From Sebaldella termitidis ATCC 33386 (GTDB lineage Bacteria > Fusobacteriota > Fusobacteriia > Fusobacteriales > Leptotrichiaceae): a stretch of DNA of 64,000 nucleotides. Shown piece by piece: positions 18,401 to 27,217 of the stretch. Below the pieces are notes generated by a model. That model did no database searches. It was given only the letters and a program-made list of their open reading frames with translations, and had not been told where the DNA came from. How positions within the stretch are numbered: the first letter of the stretch is position 1; the number at the start of each line of letters is the position of its first letter. The position numbers were made by a program, and so were the translations under genes. The stretch lies in NCBI RefSeq assembly GCF_000024405.1, contig NC_013517.1, forward strand, positions 3,937,989 to 4,001,988, read 5' to 3'.

Positions 18401-21400
18401 TATCACCAAGAACTATTGAACCTCTGTTCTCCCCGTCTACAGCTGATGTAAATCCTGCAGGTGCTGTTCCTGTATACTGACCGTTTAGTACGGCTCCTAC
18501 TATATTTGATCCTGTCCCTGTTATATTTGATGATGTATCAAGAAGCACTGCCGAATTTGCCCCGTTTATCAAGCTTCCGTTTGCTCCTAAATTTGCTGTA
18601 CCATTATAATAAAATGTTCCGTTATTTACGTTTCCTACCACATAGCTTGAGCCTGCTGTTGATGTTACGTTAAAATTATTTGCAAAGCTTCCGCTTGAAT
18701 TTGTATTAAATAATGCTATGTTCTGACCATCTACATTTATGTTTCCGCTTCCCGAGAAGTTTGTTGTCCCGTCAAGATAGAATCCTAATGCATTGTTTCC
18801 ATAAAGATTCAGTGTCATACCTGTCAGATTTACATTACTGTCTTTAGCATACATTCCAAGTCCGTTTGCTCCTACTGTTACTGTTCCGCCACCTGTTACA
18901 TTTGTATTATTTGCATATACTCCTACTGCTCCGTTTGATGTTCTAAGGTCTATATTTGAGCCTGAACCTAATATTACCGAAGATGCTGCTCCCGCTGTGT
19001 TATCCGCATAGATTCCGTATACTTTGTCTGTACCTGTCGAAGTTATCTTTCCGTTATTATTTATATTTATACTATCATCTCCATAACCCAATACTGTTGA
19101 TGATGTTACTCCGTCAAGATAATTTACTCCGTAGATTCCTGCTGTATCTGATCCCCCTATTACTACTTCACCGTTATTTTCTGTTAATGTTCCGTTTGCA
19201 GATACTATTCCTATTGAATTTGATCCTGTTGTCCGGATTTTATTAATATTTATTACATGTCCGTAATCCGCTGCTATCCCCACTGAATTACTTCCTGAAA
19301 GATCTATTACTCCTGCATTATCCAGTTTTATTTCATTTATTCCTGTTGTTCCGCTGTAGTTTTTCTGTGCAATTCCTATCTGTCCATTTTGTGTTCCCGA
19401 TAATGTTGTCCCGCTGTTTACATCTACTGATACTGATGTAAATTCTGATCTTTTGTATATGTCGGAACTGTTATCAAGATTTACACTTCTGTCCAATACA
19501 AGAGTTCCTTTATCCATTGATAATGGTATATAGTCACTTACACTCGCACTGTTTATTTCTACATTTGGAGTAAGAAGAGAACCGGGTGCTGACATACTGT
19601 CTATTGCTGTTAAGTTCATTGTCGTTCCTTTTCCTTCAAGTATGTACAGTTTTGATCCTGACTGCATTGTTAAATCCAGTTTTCCGCTTCCTGTAAATGA
19701 ATTATTTAAATACCCTGTCAGAGACTGCCCGTTCTTCACATAAAAGGCATTTCCGCCGTTTTCTACTGTTGCTGCTACTGTTCCGGTCATGTTGTATTTC
19801 CCTGCAAGTCCTGCTGTATCATAGTTATAGAATAAAAGTCCTTTATTTCCCGACTGTAATGTTAGTCCCTGTGAAAGATTCATTACGGAGTTTCTATCTG
19901 AATAAAGTCCTATTCCTCCGTTTTCTACCCTTACTGTTCCTCCAGAAAGATTAGTATCAAGGTTTGACAGTGCACTGTATACTCCTACTGCTGCTGCTCC
20001 GTCTGCTGTTATTTTTCCGCTTACCATATTAAATTTTTCATTATTATATACACCAAGGTTATGAGCCTTTACATTTACTGTTCCTCCAGAAAGTTCCCCG
20101 TATCCTGTTGCTTTTACTGCTATTCCTGTATTATCAGTTCCGTTAACTGTTATTACTCCGTTTTTATGATAAAATATACCGTTATTTTCTATCTGAGTTC
20201 CTACCTGCTCTGTTCCATCGATATTTAATATCATTCCGTCAGTAGTCACCTGTGCATTATCTCCTGAAATATATATTCCTGCATTATTTTTACCGCCTGC
20301 AAGAAGATTTATTTCATGATTAGTAGAAGCATCAGATGATGAACCAAGTATTACATCCCCGTATTCCTCTACTCTTAATCCTGCACCGCCTCTTGAGTAT
20401 GAACCTACATTTAGCAGATAGTCTGATAATGTAAACTGCGGGTTATCTATATGGCTTGTTGATATATTTATGTTATTTGCCGGATTAACCTGATCATATA
20501 CATACTTAGATTCATAAATTACATTCCCGGTCATATTAACATAGATACCAGCTGAGCCGTCAGTATACAAGGCATCTCCGCCTGCTGCATTACCGCTGTT
20601 TTCCAGTCCGTTAACACCTGCTGCGTTTACTACATTCTGTCTTGGATCTTCCGTACCAATATCAAGTTTTATTTTGGAATTGGCAAAATTAAGTTCTCTT
20701 TCTATATCAACACCTATACTTTGGTCTCCAAGTATTGTAAGAGGATTATTAAATCTTATTTCTGTTCTTTGAAGACCGTTGCCTATTCCTTTACTTTTAT
20801 TCCAGCTTGTTGTATAGTTATACTCATTGTTATATTTGTTCATTAACGGGGCATTATTGGTATACACTCCGATATTATTGTTCCCGTAAAGTTTAATATC
20901 ACCGCTGTTCATCAAAAAATGCTTTCCGGGATTATCATTTATATTGTTATTTCCGTAACTGTCTGAGTTTTCAGAATAGTCATATGAAGAAGCATTACTT
21001 GTCATAAGATAGATTACACTTTGAGGTGCTCTCATTTCTATTGTTCCTGTATTATCAAAACCTTCCTGTTTTCTCTGGGCTGTTCCTTCCGTAAACATAA
21101 ATGCAACCTGTTTTCCGATAAGATTATTCGTACTGCTTGCTTCATTTAATCCTGTTATTTTCCCTTTATTCATAAAGATGCTGTCTGCATCTGACCATCC
21201 GCCGTGAGCCTGTATATTTACCCCTACTACATTGGATCCTTTCAGATTCCATGTACTGTTGTTCTCTACATATTGAAATGGTCTGTTTGCTGTAGTATGA
21301 CCAAGTGCAGTATCCAGAAATTTTCCGGCCAGTTCTGATTTTTCCGCTGATGTTATCCAGCTTCTTTCCTCAAGTTCATCAAGTGTATATGTTTTCCACA

Positions 21401-22571
21401 TACCGCTGACAGGATCTGGTATTCCGCTGTAGTGTTCATCATAATGGAGTATCTGCTCCAAAAATTGCGCATTTGGCACATCCCCTTCAAGAGTTACTGT
21501 AAGATCATTTACATTTCCGCCCGGAGTACCAAATCTTGTTACCGGATTATCTATTACTTTAAACACGCCCTGCACACTGCTTGTATATCCTCCCGGATTA
21601 TTGTTAATCGAATCTGTGTATACTCCTGTGGGCAGCAGCGCCTGTTCATAAGTGTATGTCCCTGTCCCGGGATTATATATACTTCTGCTGTCATATACAA
21701 GCCCTGCTGATGGTGCTCCTGTTACATTATTCAATGTATAGCTGTAATATCCGGGATTATCATAATCCCAATTTCCCGGAACACTCCCTGTTGATCGGTC
21801 TGTTCTTACATTTATAGTTCCGCTTGTAATATCCATCTGTGATATTATTGAGTTTTGTCCTGAGCCGTCCCCATATGGGAAAAACCCTGTTATTCCGCCG
21901 TTTCCTCCGCCTGTTCCGTTTAAGCTTAATACTGGTATAGGATTAAAACTTATTGTTGTTATCTTAGGAGTACTTGGATTAAATCCTGCAAGATTTATTT
22001 TTGGTATTGATAATGATGACGGAGCATTGAAGCTTATCTCTGATGAGCTTACCACTACAGGCTTCGTATCTTCTACAATTATATCAGACATATTTTTTTC
22101 TATACCTTTTATGTTAAGACTTACCCCCAGATCTACGAATTTACTTTCCTGTTCCGGCTTGTACGGTTTGAATTTTCCGTTTATTTCCATATCACTGTAT
22201 AATGATGTCTGACTTGGATCAAGTGTGCTTTCCCCGCTTGTTTTCTGAGGATCTGAGTAATATTTTGCATTTGACAATGTATTGTCGCCTTTATTTTTTT
22301 CGTTATAAAAACCGCTGAAAAATATCTGCCATTCCAAATATTCCGGCTTCACTATATAACTTCCTTGTAAATACAAATCTTTTAATTCTTTATTTTTCTG
22401 CTTTAAAATATTTTCTATCAGCTTAAAGTTTTTATTATTTGATTTCCCTGTTTGAATATTCTTCACAATATTATTATATAATTTATCTGTTTTACTTTCT
22501 GCTGCCTCCCCTGGCATTGCAGCTAAAGTATTTAAAGCTAATAACGCAAGTATTTTTTTATCCGCTTTCAT
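15459..22571 (-). CDS. Giant type Va autotransporter adhesin (2370 residues)
   Basis: The order of parts is complete. There is a signal peptide (MKADKKILALLALNTLAAMP, residues 1-24). The fusobacterial autotransporter N-terminal domain follows (NKELKDLYLQGSYIVKPEYL, about 55-80). Then comes a passenger of some 2000 residues made of short Asn/Gly/Thr-rich beta-helix repeats (NNGTVETGVSSVGIYS type). An autochaperone/linker region and a C-terminal beta-barrel of about 270 residues end in the aromatic KAVF expected for outer-membrane insertion. It exports its own passenger to the cell surface. It is paralogous to the gene at 1-6502, most clearly in both ends, but stands alone rather than with small secreted proteins. 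A consensus promoter lies at 22819-22847. Confidence 0.96.
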   Translation of the reverse strand: MKADKKILALLALNTLAAMPGEAAESKTDKLYNNIVKNIQTGKSNNKNFKLIENILKQKNKELKDLYLQGSYIVKPEYLEWQIFFSGFYNEKNKGDNTLSNAKYYSDPQKTSGESTLDPSQTSLYSDMEINGKFKPYKPEQESKFVDLGVSLNIKGIEKNMSDIIVEDTKPVVVSSSEISFNAPSSLSIPKINLAGFNPSTPKITTISFNPIPVLSLNGTGGGNGGITGFFPYGDGSGQNSIISQMDITSGTINVRTDRSTGSVPGNWDYDNPGYYSYTLNNVTGAPSAGLVYDSRSIYNPGTGTYTYEQALLPTGVYTDSINNNPGGYTSSVQGVFKVIDNPVTRFGTPGGNVNDLTVTLEGDVPNAQFLEQILHYDEHYSGIPDPVSGMWKTYTLDELEERSWITSAEKSELAGKFLDTALGHTTANRPFQYVENNSTWNLKGSNVVGVNIQAHGGWSDADSIFMNKGKITGLNEASSTNNLIGKQVAFMFTEGTAQRKQEGFDNTGTIEMRAPQSVIYLMTSNASSYDYSENSDSYGNNNINDNPGKHFLMNSGDIKLYGNNNIGVYTNNAPLMNKYNNEYNYTTSWNKSKGIGNGLQRTEIRFNNPLTILGDQSIGVDIERELNFANSKIKLDIGTEDPRQNVVNAAGVNGLENSGNAAGGDALYTDGSAGIYVNMTGNVIYESKYVYDQVNPANNINISTSHIDNPQFTLSDYLLNVGSYSRGGAGLRVEEYGDVILGSSSDASTNHEINLLAGGKNNAGIYISGDNAQVTTDGMILNIDGTEQVGTQIENNGIFYHKNGVITVNGTDNTGIAVKATGYGELSGGTVNVKAHNLGVYNNEKFNMVSGKITADGAAAVGVYSALSNLDTNLSGGTVRVENGGIGLYSDRNSVMNLSQGLTLQSGNKGLLFYNYDTAGLAGKYNMTGTVAATVENGGNAFYVKNGQSLTGYLNNSFTGSGKLDLTMQSGSKLYILEGKGTTMNLTAIDSMSAPGSLLTPNVEINSASVSDYIPLSMDKGTLVLDRSVNLDNSSDIYKRSEFTSVSVDVNSGTTLSGTQNGQIGIAQKNYSGTTGINEIKLDNAGVIDLSGSNSVGIAADYGHVININKIRTTGSNSIGIVSANGTLTENNGEVVIGGSDTAGIYGVNYLDGVTSSTVLGYGDDSININNNGKITSTGTDKVYGIYADNTAGAASSVILGSGSNIDLRTSNGAVGVYANNTNVTGGGTVTVGANGLGMYAKDSNVNLTGMTLNLYGNNALGFYLDGTTNFSGSGNINVDGQNIALFNTNSSGSFANNFNVTSTAGSSYVVGNVNNGTFYYNGTANLGANGSLINGANSAVLLDTSSNITGTGSNIVGAVLNGQYTGTAPAGFTSAVDGENRGSIVLGDNSAGLYGTNGAKLLNKGTINVGNASIGMSGKGTGSSLTNDGNITLGAGSEGIYGNESTSIINAGNITGISASGTGLYAESTSAMSINNSGIIDMQGNDSRGIYTKGTGIKTIVNTGTVKTGNSSDVSKPGTGIYSDNAGDIITNNGTVETGVSSVGIYSKSGTVNQNGQIKTGSNGTGIYADGATVNLTAGSVLETGTGNGVGVYALNGAAVVNNGTTITGNESYGYALKSGADLTNNTAAVLGESAVLVYADGAGTVINNGNISMTGSNNVGIYSENGGTIVNSALITGVTGQANMGIYNHGGSINNTGNISVGDSIIIDPNDSTKNSYAIGIYGDNSVMENYGDISVGANGVGIYTKKASVPAKNYGDITSSSDGAIGIFAEYSKVENYGDITLGGKNSIGIYGNKTSDIVNHGVITLNNDDSTGVMLNINSTLDNQGTINVNGNNSSAVVLKGGSKIINGGTMNIAGGVTGSTNISYGGTSYPIPSIINAGVIRVSENFETKGIDISIKVDPATITAPTIAADAGAAFVSNAVKFYAPTFNTTDPIGILSGFTAGTHADVYKFEDVFNPLTDDHGGPNTGLVKVKSKSLTWSATPVMDEDGCVDIWMQKIPYDDFTSGLWYEDFGRTLDEKYVGSVGKAGQIFDKLDSIETESDFRKTMASLSGNMYANMNQREETIIDVLGTSLNLLQDSKNNTKENVKINVIAGKGKLTEDTDGVIGYNYESVGVLALREVERTYKHTFGYSAGYLHTNYEMLDGNSSEEDADTLQLGLHNKYRSNDWILRNDLLGRVSFHNTDRNIDWTNTGRSEMNGTYETYSITSDNKLGKELSLGKNASITPYGGLDATYITRPAFNENGLEALEVQGNNAWSIMPKAGMELKGELPLGEKKQWKLKGAVDIAYGYELGDFNEREYARLVNVEQNYHKLSKPEEEKGVLSTKAIIGAEIEDRYGIFLTGEYKTGNNSENEYRAGLTLKAVF

Positions 22572-22702
22572 TTTCTCTCCTTCAAATCGATGCTGTCATA
22601 TCTGCATCTTTCTTAAACATAATATATTTACCAATAACTTACATTATATTTCTCAATTTATAGTTTTTTCATCTCCTTTACAATTTTATCTTTTATTTTT
22701 TG

Positions 22703-22713
22703 GAACAAAGTTC
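22703..22713. promoter_or_regulatory. GAACAAAGTTC inverted repeat in the autotransporter leader
   Basis: GAAC-AAA-GTTC lies in the 5' leader of the second autotransporter. Related words occur at the transcription start (GATCTTTGTTCT, about 22799-22810) and at 22976-22986 (GAACATTGTTC, perfectly palindromic). Three similar sites around one promoter suggest an operator set. The regulator is unknown. Confidence 0.4.
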
Positions 22714-22818
22714 TGAAAAATTCAATTATATTTTTACTGCTTTATTCGTTTAGCTCTTTAATTTTATAATCAATTTTCTTCACCTGAATTTTAAATTAGA
22801 TCTTTGTTCTATATTTTG

Positions 22819-22847
22819 ATTATATTCCTTTTTATTTTTTTTGTCAA
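22819..22847 (-). promoter_or_regulatory. Consensus promoter of the second autotransporter
   Basis: On the minus strand TTGACA (22842-22847), a 17-base spacer and TATAAT (22819-22824) match sigma-70 consensus perfectly. This predicts an mRNA leader of about 240 bases. The rest of 22572-23040 is AT-rich and gene-free. Confidence 0.8.
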
Positions 22848-23040
22848 CAAAATTTTACTTCTATATAATTATTTTTTTTTGACAGTTGAAAGATATAATT
22901 ATAAAGGTTTTTATCACATTACATTATTTTAATTCCGGAAAATTTTTATAAAAAAATGAATTCAAAAACATCATAGAACATTGTTCCAAAAAAATTTCTT
23001 TTAAAATATTTCCATTTTATATTTAAGAGTCAAAAACACT

Positions 23041-23077
23041 AAAAAAAGATGACTTCTGTCTGATACCAAAATCATCT
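23041..23077 (-). terminator. Terminator of the SorC-family gene
   Basis: On the minus strand AGATGA and TCATCT pair around a loop and are followed by seven T residues, about 95 bases after the stop. Confidence 0.6.
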
Positions 23078-23170
23078 CTTATTCTAATATTTTCCTTTTT
23101 GATTATTTTTATTCATGATGCTTTTTTAAATAGATCTCTAACAGATACAGCTTACAGCTTTCCATCAAAA

Positions 23171-24103
23171 TTAATTTTGCAGAAGATATTCTGCCATCTT
23201 ATTATCCAGAATGAGTACATCAATAAAATCTGCTTCTAGAGCTATTTTAGCAGTAATATACTTTGAAGCTCCTTCGATAACACAGATTTTTACCGGTATT
23301 TTTTTCAGTTCCTCAGGCTTAATCCCGATACTTCTGTTAGTAATACTTTCACAGCAGGTTTTTCCCTTATCGTTTAGAAAAAGTATTGAAACTACATCAC
23401 ATAATGCATTTTCCTTATGCAGAAGCTTCATATCATTTTCCGAAAGATAACCCGATTTTTCAATACTGTTATCTGAAATAAGAGGATTCCCCAGACTGAA
23501 AAGTGCAAAATCCGCTTTTGCCGAAGCTGTTAAAACCTCCTGAATTATATTGTCATTCAAAAGGATCTCCTTATCAATACTGGTCTGTGCAAATGCCGGA
23601 GCCAGAAGCGAAAGAGAGCTGCATCCCGTTTCTTTGGCAAGACTGGACGCTATTGTAGAGGCATGGATATCAAACTGACTCTTCCCGTGCCCGCCTATAA
23701 TAGGAGAAAACAGAATTTTTTTATTTATGGGATTTATGTGATTCTGTACCAGTCTTAATGTAGTCCCCCATCCCACTGCTACAGTACATTCATCTGTAAG
23801 ATTATTCTCAAGATAATATGCAGCTGCCGAGGCAACCATATTTTTAGAGTTGGTATCAATACTGTCGTCTACTATTATTACATCTTTCAGCTTGTATTTT
23901 TCAGCAATTTTATTTTCCATTTCCAGAAAAGAACCGCTGTAATCAACAGTAATTTTAACAATACCCATATCCTTTGCTTTTTGAAGCAGTCTGGACACTT
24001 TTATTCTGGACAGACCTGTTATTTTCGATATCTCCTGCTGTGTCATATTTTTCTCATAATACAAAAAACTGATCTGGGTAAGCTGTCTCCTTTGTAAATC
24101 CAT
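23171..24103 (-). CDS. SorC-family sugar-binding transcriptional regulator
   Basis: The 310-residue protein has an N-terminal winged helix (MTQQEISKITGLSRIKVSRL, about residues 20-40). A large SorC sugar-phosphate domain follows (VAVGWGTTLRLV, SPIIGGHG, FALFSLGNP). I start at ATG 24103, six bases after AGGTG; the GTG at 24112 overlaps that site. Proteins of this family control nearby sugar operons in response to a phosphorylated sugar. Here no sugar gene is adjacent, so the target is elsewhere or it is an orphan. Its own promoter is at 24152-24180. Confidence 0.92.
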   Translation of the reverse strand: MDLQRRQLTQISFLYYEKNMTQQEISKITGLSRIKVSRLLQKAKDMGIVKITVDYSGSFLEMENKIAEKYKLKDVIIVDDSIDTNSKNMVASAAAYYLENNLTDECTVAVGWGTTLRLVQNHINPINKKILFSPIIGGHGKSQFDIHASTIASSLAKETGCSSLSLLAPAFAQTSIDKEILLNDNIIQEVLTASAKADFALFSLGNPLISDNSIEKSGYLSENDMKLLHKENALCDVVSILFLNDKGKTCCESITNRSIGIKPEELKKIPVKICVIEGASKYITAKIALEADFIDVLILDNKMAEYLLQN

Positions 24104-24151
24104 ATCAATCACCTAACGTTCATATATTCATATAGTGTTAATTTGATCTGA

Positions 24152-24180
24152 ATTATAACATGCATTTTATTTCGTGTCAA
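24152..24180 (-). promoter_or_regulatory. Consensus promoter of the SorC-family gene
   Basis: TTGACA (24175-24180), 17 bases, TATAAT (24152-24157) on the minus strand, about 45 bases from the start codon. Confidence 0.8.
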
Positions 24181-24389
24181 TATTGACTCTTTTGTTAATA
24201 TTTTTTCTTTATGGTATTAAATTATCCTGATCTCCTGTAAATATAATAAAATTATTGAATTTTCATAGTTCTTAGTATTGATATTATACTGGTATAATAT
24301 TAGTCATTTTTTTATTTTCATTATTGTTAAAAATCAGAAATATGATTTTTGTCTTTAATTTTTTCATATAACATCTGTTATATAAATAT

Positions 24390-24418
24390 TTGACTTTATA
24401 TATTTTTAAAGTTAAAAT
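24390..24418 (+). promoter_or_regulatory. Promoter of the TPR/Sel1 repeat gene
   Basis: TTGACT (24390-24395), a 17-base spacer and TAAAAT (24413-24418) lie about 30 bases upstream of the start codon. Confidence 0.6.
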
Positions 24419-24446
24419 ATGTTAAATATTCTAATCAGGAGGCTTT

Positions 24447-25466
24447 ATGAAAAAAATTATTCTTTTACTATTACTCTTAGCAGTTAATTATAACAGCTTT
24501 GCCGTTTCCAAAGAGGACAAGGAAAGAGAGAGCTCTTATCTTTTGCAAATAAAAAATGAAAATGACAGTGATGCTATGTTTGATCTCGGACTATTATATG
24601 ATGAGCAGGAAAAATATGATCTTGCGGAAAAGTATTATCTTATGGCCGTGAAATATAATAACGGCAGTGCCATGACCAATCTCGGGCTGATATATGAAAA
24701 TCAAAAAAAATATGATCTCGCAGAAAAATATTATCTCATGGCTGTAGAAGAAGAATCGGATACCGGTATGTATAATCTGGGCTTACTGTATGATAATCAA
24801 AAAAAATATACCCTTGCGGAAAAGTATTACCTTATGGCTATTCAGAAGAATTACAGCGATGCCATGTATAATTTGGCACTGTTATATGACAATCAGGAGA
24901 AATTCAGCCTTGCAGAAAAATACTATCTCATGGCGATAAAAGAAAATGACAGTGATGCGATGTATAATTTAGCCCTTATATACGATAATCAGAAAAAATA
25001 TCCTCTTGCAGAAAAGTATTATCTCATGGCTGTTGAAGCCAATGACAGTGATGCTACATTTAATCTGGCGTTACTGTATGACAATCAAAAGAAATATAAT
25101 CTCGCAGAAAAGTATTATCTTATAGCTGTAAAAGATAACAGTACCAAGGCTATGTACAATTTAGGAATACTATATAAAATTCAGAAAAAATTCTCCCTTG
25201 CAGAAAAATATTACCTTATGGCTATAAAAAATAACAGCAGTGATGCTATGTTTAATCTGGGATTATTATATGACGAGCAGGGAAAATACGATCTAGCGGA
25301 GAAATATTATCTTATGGGCGTAAAACATAATGACAGCGATTCTATGTATAATTTGGGAGTTCTGTATTATAATCAGGAAAAATACCAGACTGCAAAAAAT
25401 TACTTTTTAATGGCAGAAAAATTTGGAAATAAAGAAGCAGCAAAAATATTAAGAGAAAATTTTTAA
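24447..25466 (+). CDS. Secreted TPR/Sel1-like repeat protein with nine 32-residue repeats
   Basis: After a signal peptide (MKKIILLLLLLAVNYNSFA) the protein is almost only repeats. There are nine consecutive units of 32 residues, with consensus NDSDAMYNLGLLYDNQKKY followed by LAEKYYLMAV, then a short degenerate tenth. Each forms a helix-turn-helix of the TPR/Sel1 superfamily, giving a superhelical protein-binding solenoid in the periplasm or on the surface. The repeats are very uniform, so the gene is prone to unit gain or loss. An AGGAGG site precedes the ATG. The partner is unknown, and it has no operon neighbours. Confidence 0.93.
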   Translation: MKKIILLLLLLAVNYNSFAVSKEDKERESSYLLQIKNENDSDAMFDLGLLYDEQEKYDLAEKYYLMAVKYNNGSAMTNLGLIYENQKKYDLAEKYYLMAVEEESDTGMYNLGLLYDNQKKYTLAEKYYLMAIQKNYSDAMYNLALLYDNQEKFSLAEKYYLMAIKENDSDAMYNLALIYDNQKKYPLAEKYYLMAVEANDSDATFNLALLYDNQKKYNLAEKYYLIAVKDNSTKAMYNLGILYKIQKKFSLAEKYYLMAIKNNSSDAMFNLGLLYDEQGKYDLAEKYYLMGVKHNDSDSMYNLGVLYYNQEKYQTAKNYFLMAEKFGNKEAAKILRENF

Positions 25467-25657
25467 CCTGTAAGCAATTAAATGAGACAAAAACTAAAAA
25501 TAAAAAGATTTTTTTAAGCTGTTGGTAATTAATTCTGAAAAATTCTAATAAAATTATTTTTTACTTGCAGCTTTTTTACTTTTCAATGCTTTGATTTTTA
25601 CTTGCAATATTTATTTATGATATAATAATTTTCAATATAGTCAGAAAGGACTAAGAA

Positions 25658-26032
25658 ATGGAGAAAAAATTAATTAATAAGATTATAGGAATAATACTCA
25701 TAATAGCCGGTACTCTCAGAACTTTACTGTTTTCAGTCTTAATTTTATTTACCTTCGATGCACCCGAAACATCCCGTATTACCTTTGAAAGAAGTATATT
25801 TATATTATATCTGGGAATAGGAAGCTTAGCCATACTCTCAGCCGGAACATTATTGTTAATCAATCGAAAATCAGGCAGAATTATCCTGCTGGCAACTGCT
25901 GTTTCTCTTACTTTAATTTCTCTCTTTGCTGGTTTTATCAATATAGTTTATAAAGAACTAATATTTTACATATTATTAATACTTATACTATTCTGGAACT
26001 TTAAAACCAGAAAAAATCTAAAGAATAGCTAA
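25658..26032 (+). CDS. Small integral membrane protein of unknown function
   Basis: The 124-residue product has four hydrophobic segments (about residues 7-30, 45-67, 74-95 and 98-116) and a basic C-terminus. It looks like a small four-helix inner-membrane protein. AAAGGA lies upstream of the ATG. I recognise no family. The gene stands alone and is convergent with the SGNH hydrolase gene; the intervening 170 bases hold only a weak hairpin near 26095-26140. Confidence 0.7.
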   Translation: MEKKLINKIIGIILIIAGTLRTLLFSVLILFTFDAPETSRITFERSIFILYLGIGSLAILSAGTLLLINRKSGRIILLATAVSLTLISLFAGFINIVYKELIFYILLILILFWNFKTRKNLKNS

Positions 26033-26201
26033 AATAAATACGGTCATATATATCAAAATAAAAATACCGGCAGTTTAAAATTATCTTATTAAAAAATCAG
26101 GAAAAACGGAGTTTCTATAAAAACAAATCCTGTTTTTTTATATTTTCTGACATTTTATAATCAAGTATTCTCTTACAGCTGATTGCAAATATACCGCACC
26201 A

Positions 26202-26921
26202 CTAATCCTTTAAATAAGGCAGTAAAAGCTGTGATACTTTTTTATAACCTTCAGCATTCAAATGCAGTCCTTCTATTGTATATTTTATATCCAGATTATT
26301 TTCTTCATCAGTTAAATGCCTGTAAATATCAATATATATAACTGTTTTACCATCTGCTGCTTTTTCTAATAACTTATTTATTTCACTTATTTTTTCATTA
26401 TTTCTTTTTCCAATTTCAGTTTTCTTTATTTTTTTGTTATTTGTTTTATTAACAGGATAAACAGACTGAATATAGATTTTAGTATTTTTTCTTTCTGCTC
26501 TGATTTTTTCAGTGATTTTTATGATTCTCCCTGCAATTATTTCAGGAGAATCATTTGTTTTCTCCAGATCATTTGTCCCGATCAGTATAAAAACCTTTGA
26601 CGGAGCCAGCCCATAAACGCTTTCATTCATTCTGCCCAGAACTCCCAATGTCGTATCTCCAAAAATTCCTCTGTTAATAACAGAAAAATCAGGAAAGTAT
26701 TCATCCAGCATAAAATCCTCTGTTATTGAATCCCCAATGAAAACAATACTTTTCTCCGGAATAAATTTATTAGTCAGTATCCAGTTTTCCAATCTGTTTT
26801 CATATCTTTTCTGTATAAAAACTCTCATATAAGCTTTTATGCTTATCATAGAAGCAGTGAGAACCGCTATTCCCAAAACCGGTATAAAAATTAAAATCCA
26901 TCTGTATTTTTTTATTTTCAA
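26202..26921 (-). CDS. SGNH/GDSL-family hydrolase, membrane-anchored
   Basis: The four SGNH blocks are present: FIGDSITEDF (Ser65), INRGIFGDTT (Gly/Asn), IGTNDLEK (Asn) and EGLHLN (His). This is a serine esterase or lipase-type enzyme, or an acyl/acetyl esterase of the cell envelope. A single hydrophobic helix near residues 8-28 anchors it in the membrane with the catalytic domain outside. The start is non-ATG: TTG at 26921 lies eight bases after GGAGG. A GTG three bases earlier is an alternative. A longer ORF to 26984 has no ribosome site. About 239 residues. Confidence 0.88.
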   Translation of the reverse strand: MKIKKYRWILIFIPVLGIAVLTASMISIKAYMRVFIQKRYENRLENWILTNKFIPEKSIVFIGDSITEDFMLDEYFPDFSVINRGIFGDTTLGVLGRMNESVYGLAPSKVFILIGTNDLEKTNDSPEIIAGRIIKITEKIRAERKNTKIYIQSVYPVNKTNNKKIKKTEIGKRNNEKISEINKLLEKAADGKTVIYIDIYRHLTDEENNLDIKYTIEGLHLNAEGYKKVSQLLLPYLKD

Positions 26922-27132
26922 CACTTTATCCTCCAATTTTGTATTTATTATTATATAATAAAAAATAATAAACATAGTAAACATTCCGCCCTAAAAACTA
27001 ATGGTTTTATTTTTGCATTATAGTGCAAAAATAACTTTTTGTCAAATAAAAACCTGAAACTGAATTAAATAAAAAAAATCTTTTATCGATAAAGTAATCA
27101 GATACAGAATGTAAAAAGAAAAAATAACTTCC

Positions 27133-27173
27133 AAAATAAAAAGGTGTGTGTCTCTGTTAAAACCACACACCTT
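27133..27173 (-). terminator. Terminator of the subtilisin autotransporter
   Basis: AAGGTGTGTG (27141-27150) and CACACACCTT (27164-27173) are perfectly complementary, followed on the minus strand by a T-rich tract. It lies about 45 bases after the stop. Confidence 0.88.
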
Positions 27174-27217
27174 AAACTATTTCTTCCGAGTTATTCTCCA
27201 TCACTGCACCAACTTTC

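Noticed and set aside
15860-22663. Many plus-strand frames across the second autotransporter
   Set aside because: Shadows of the 2370-residue gene; low-complexity Leu/Ser/Tyr composition and no starts with ribosome sites.
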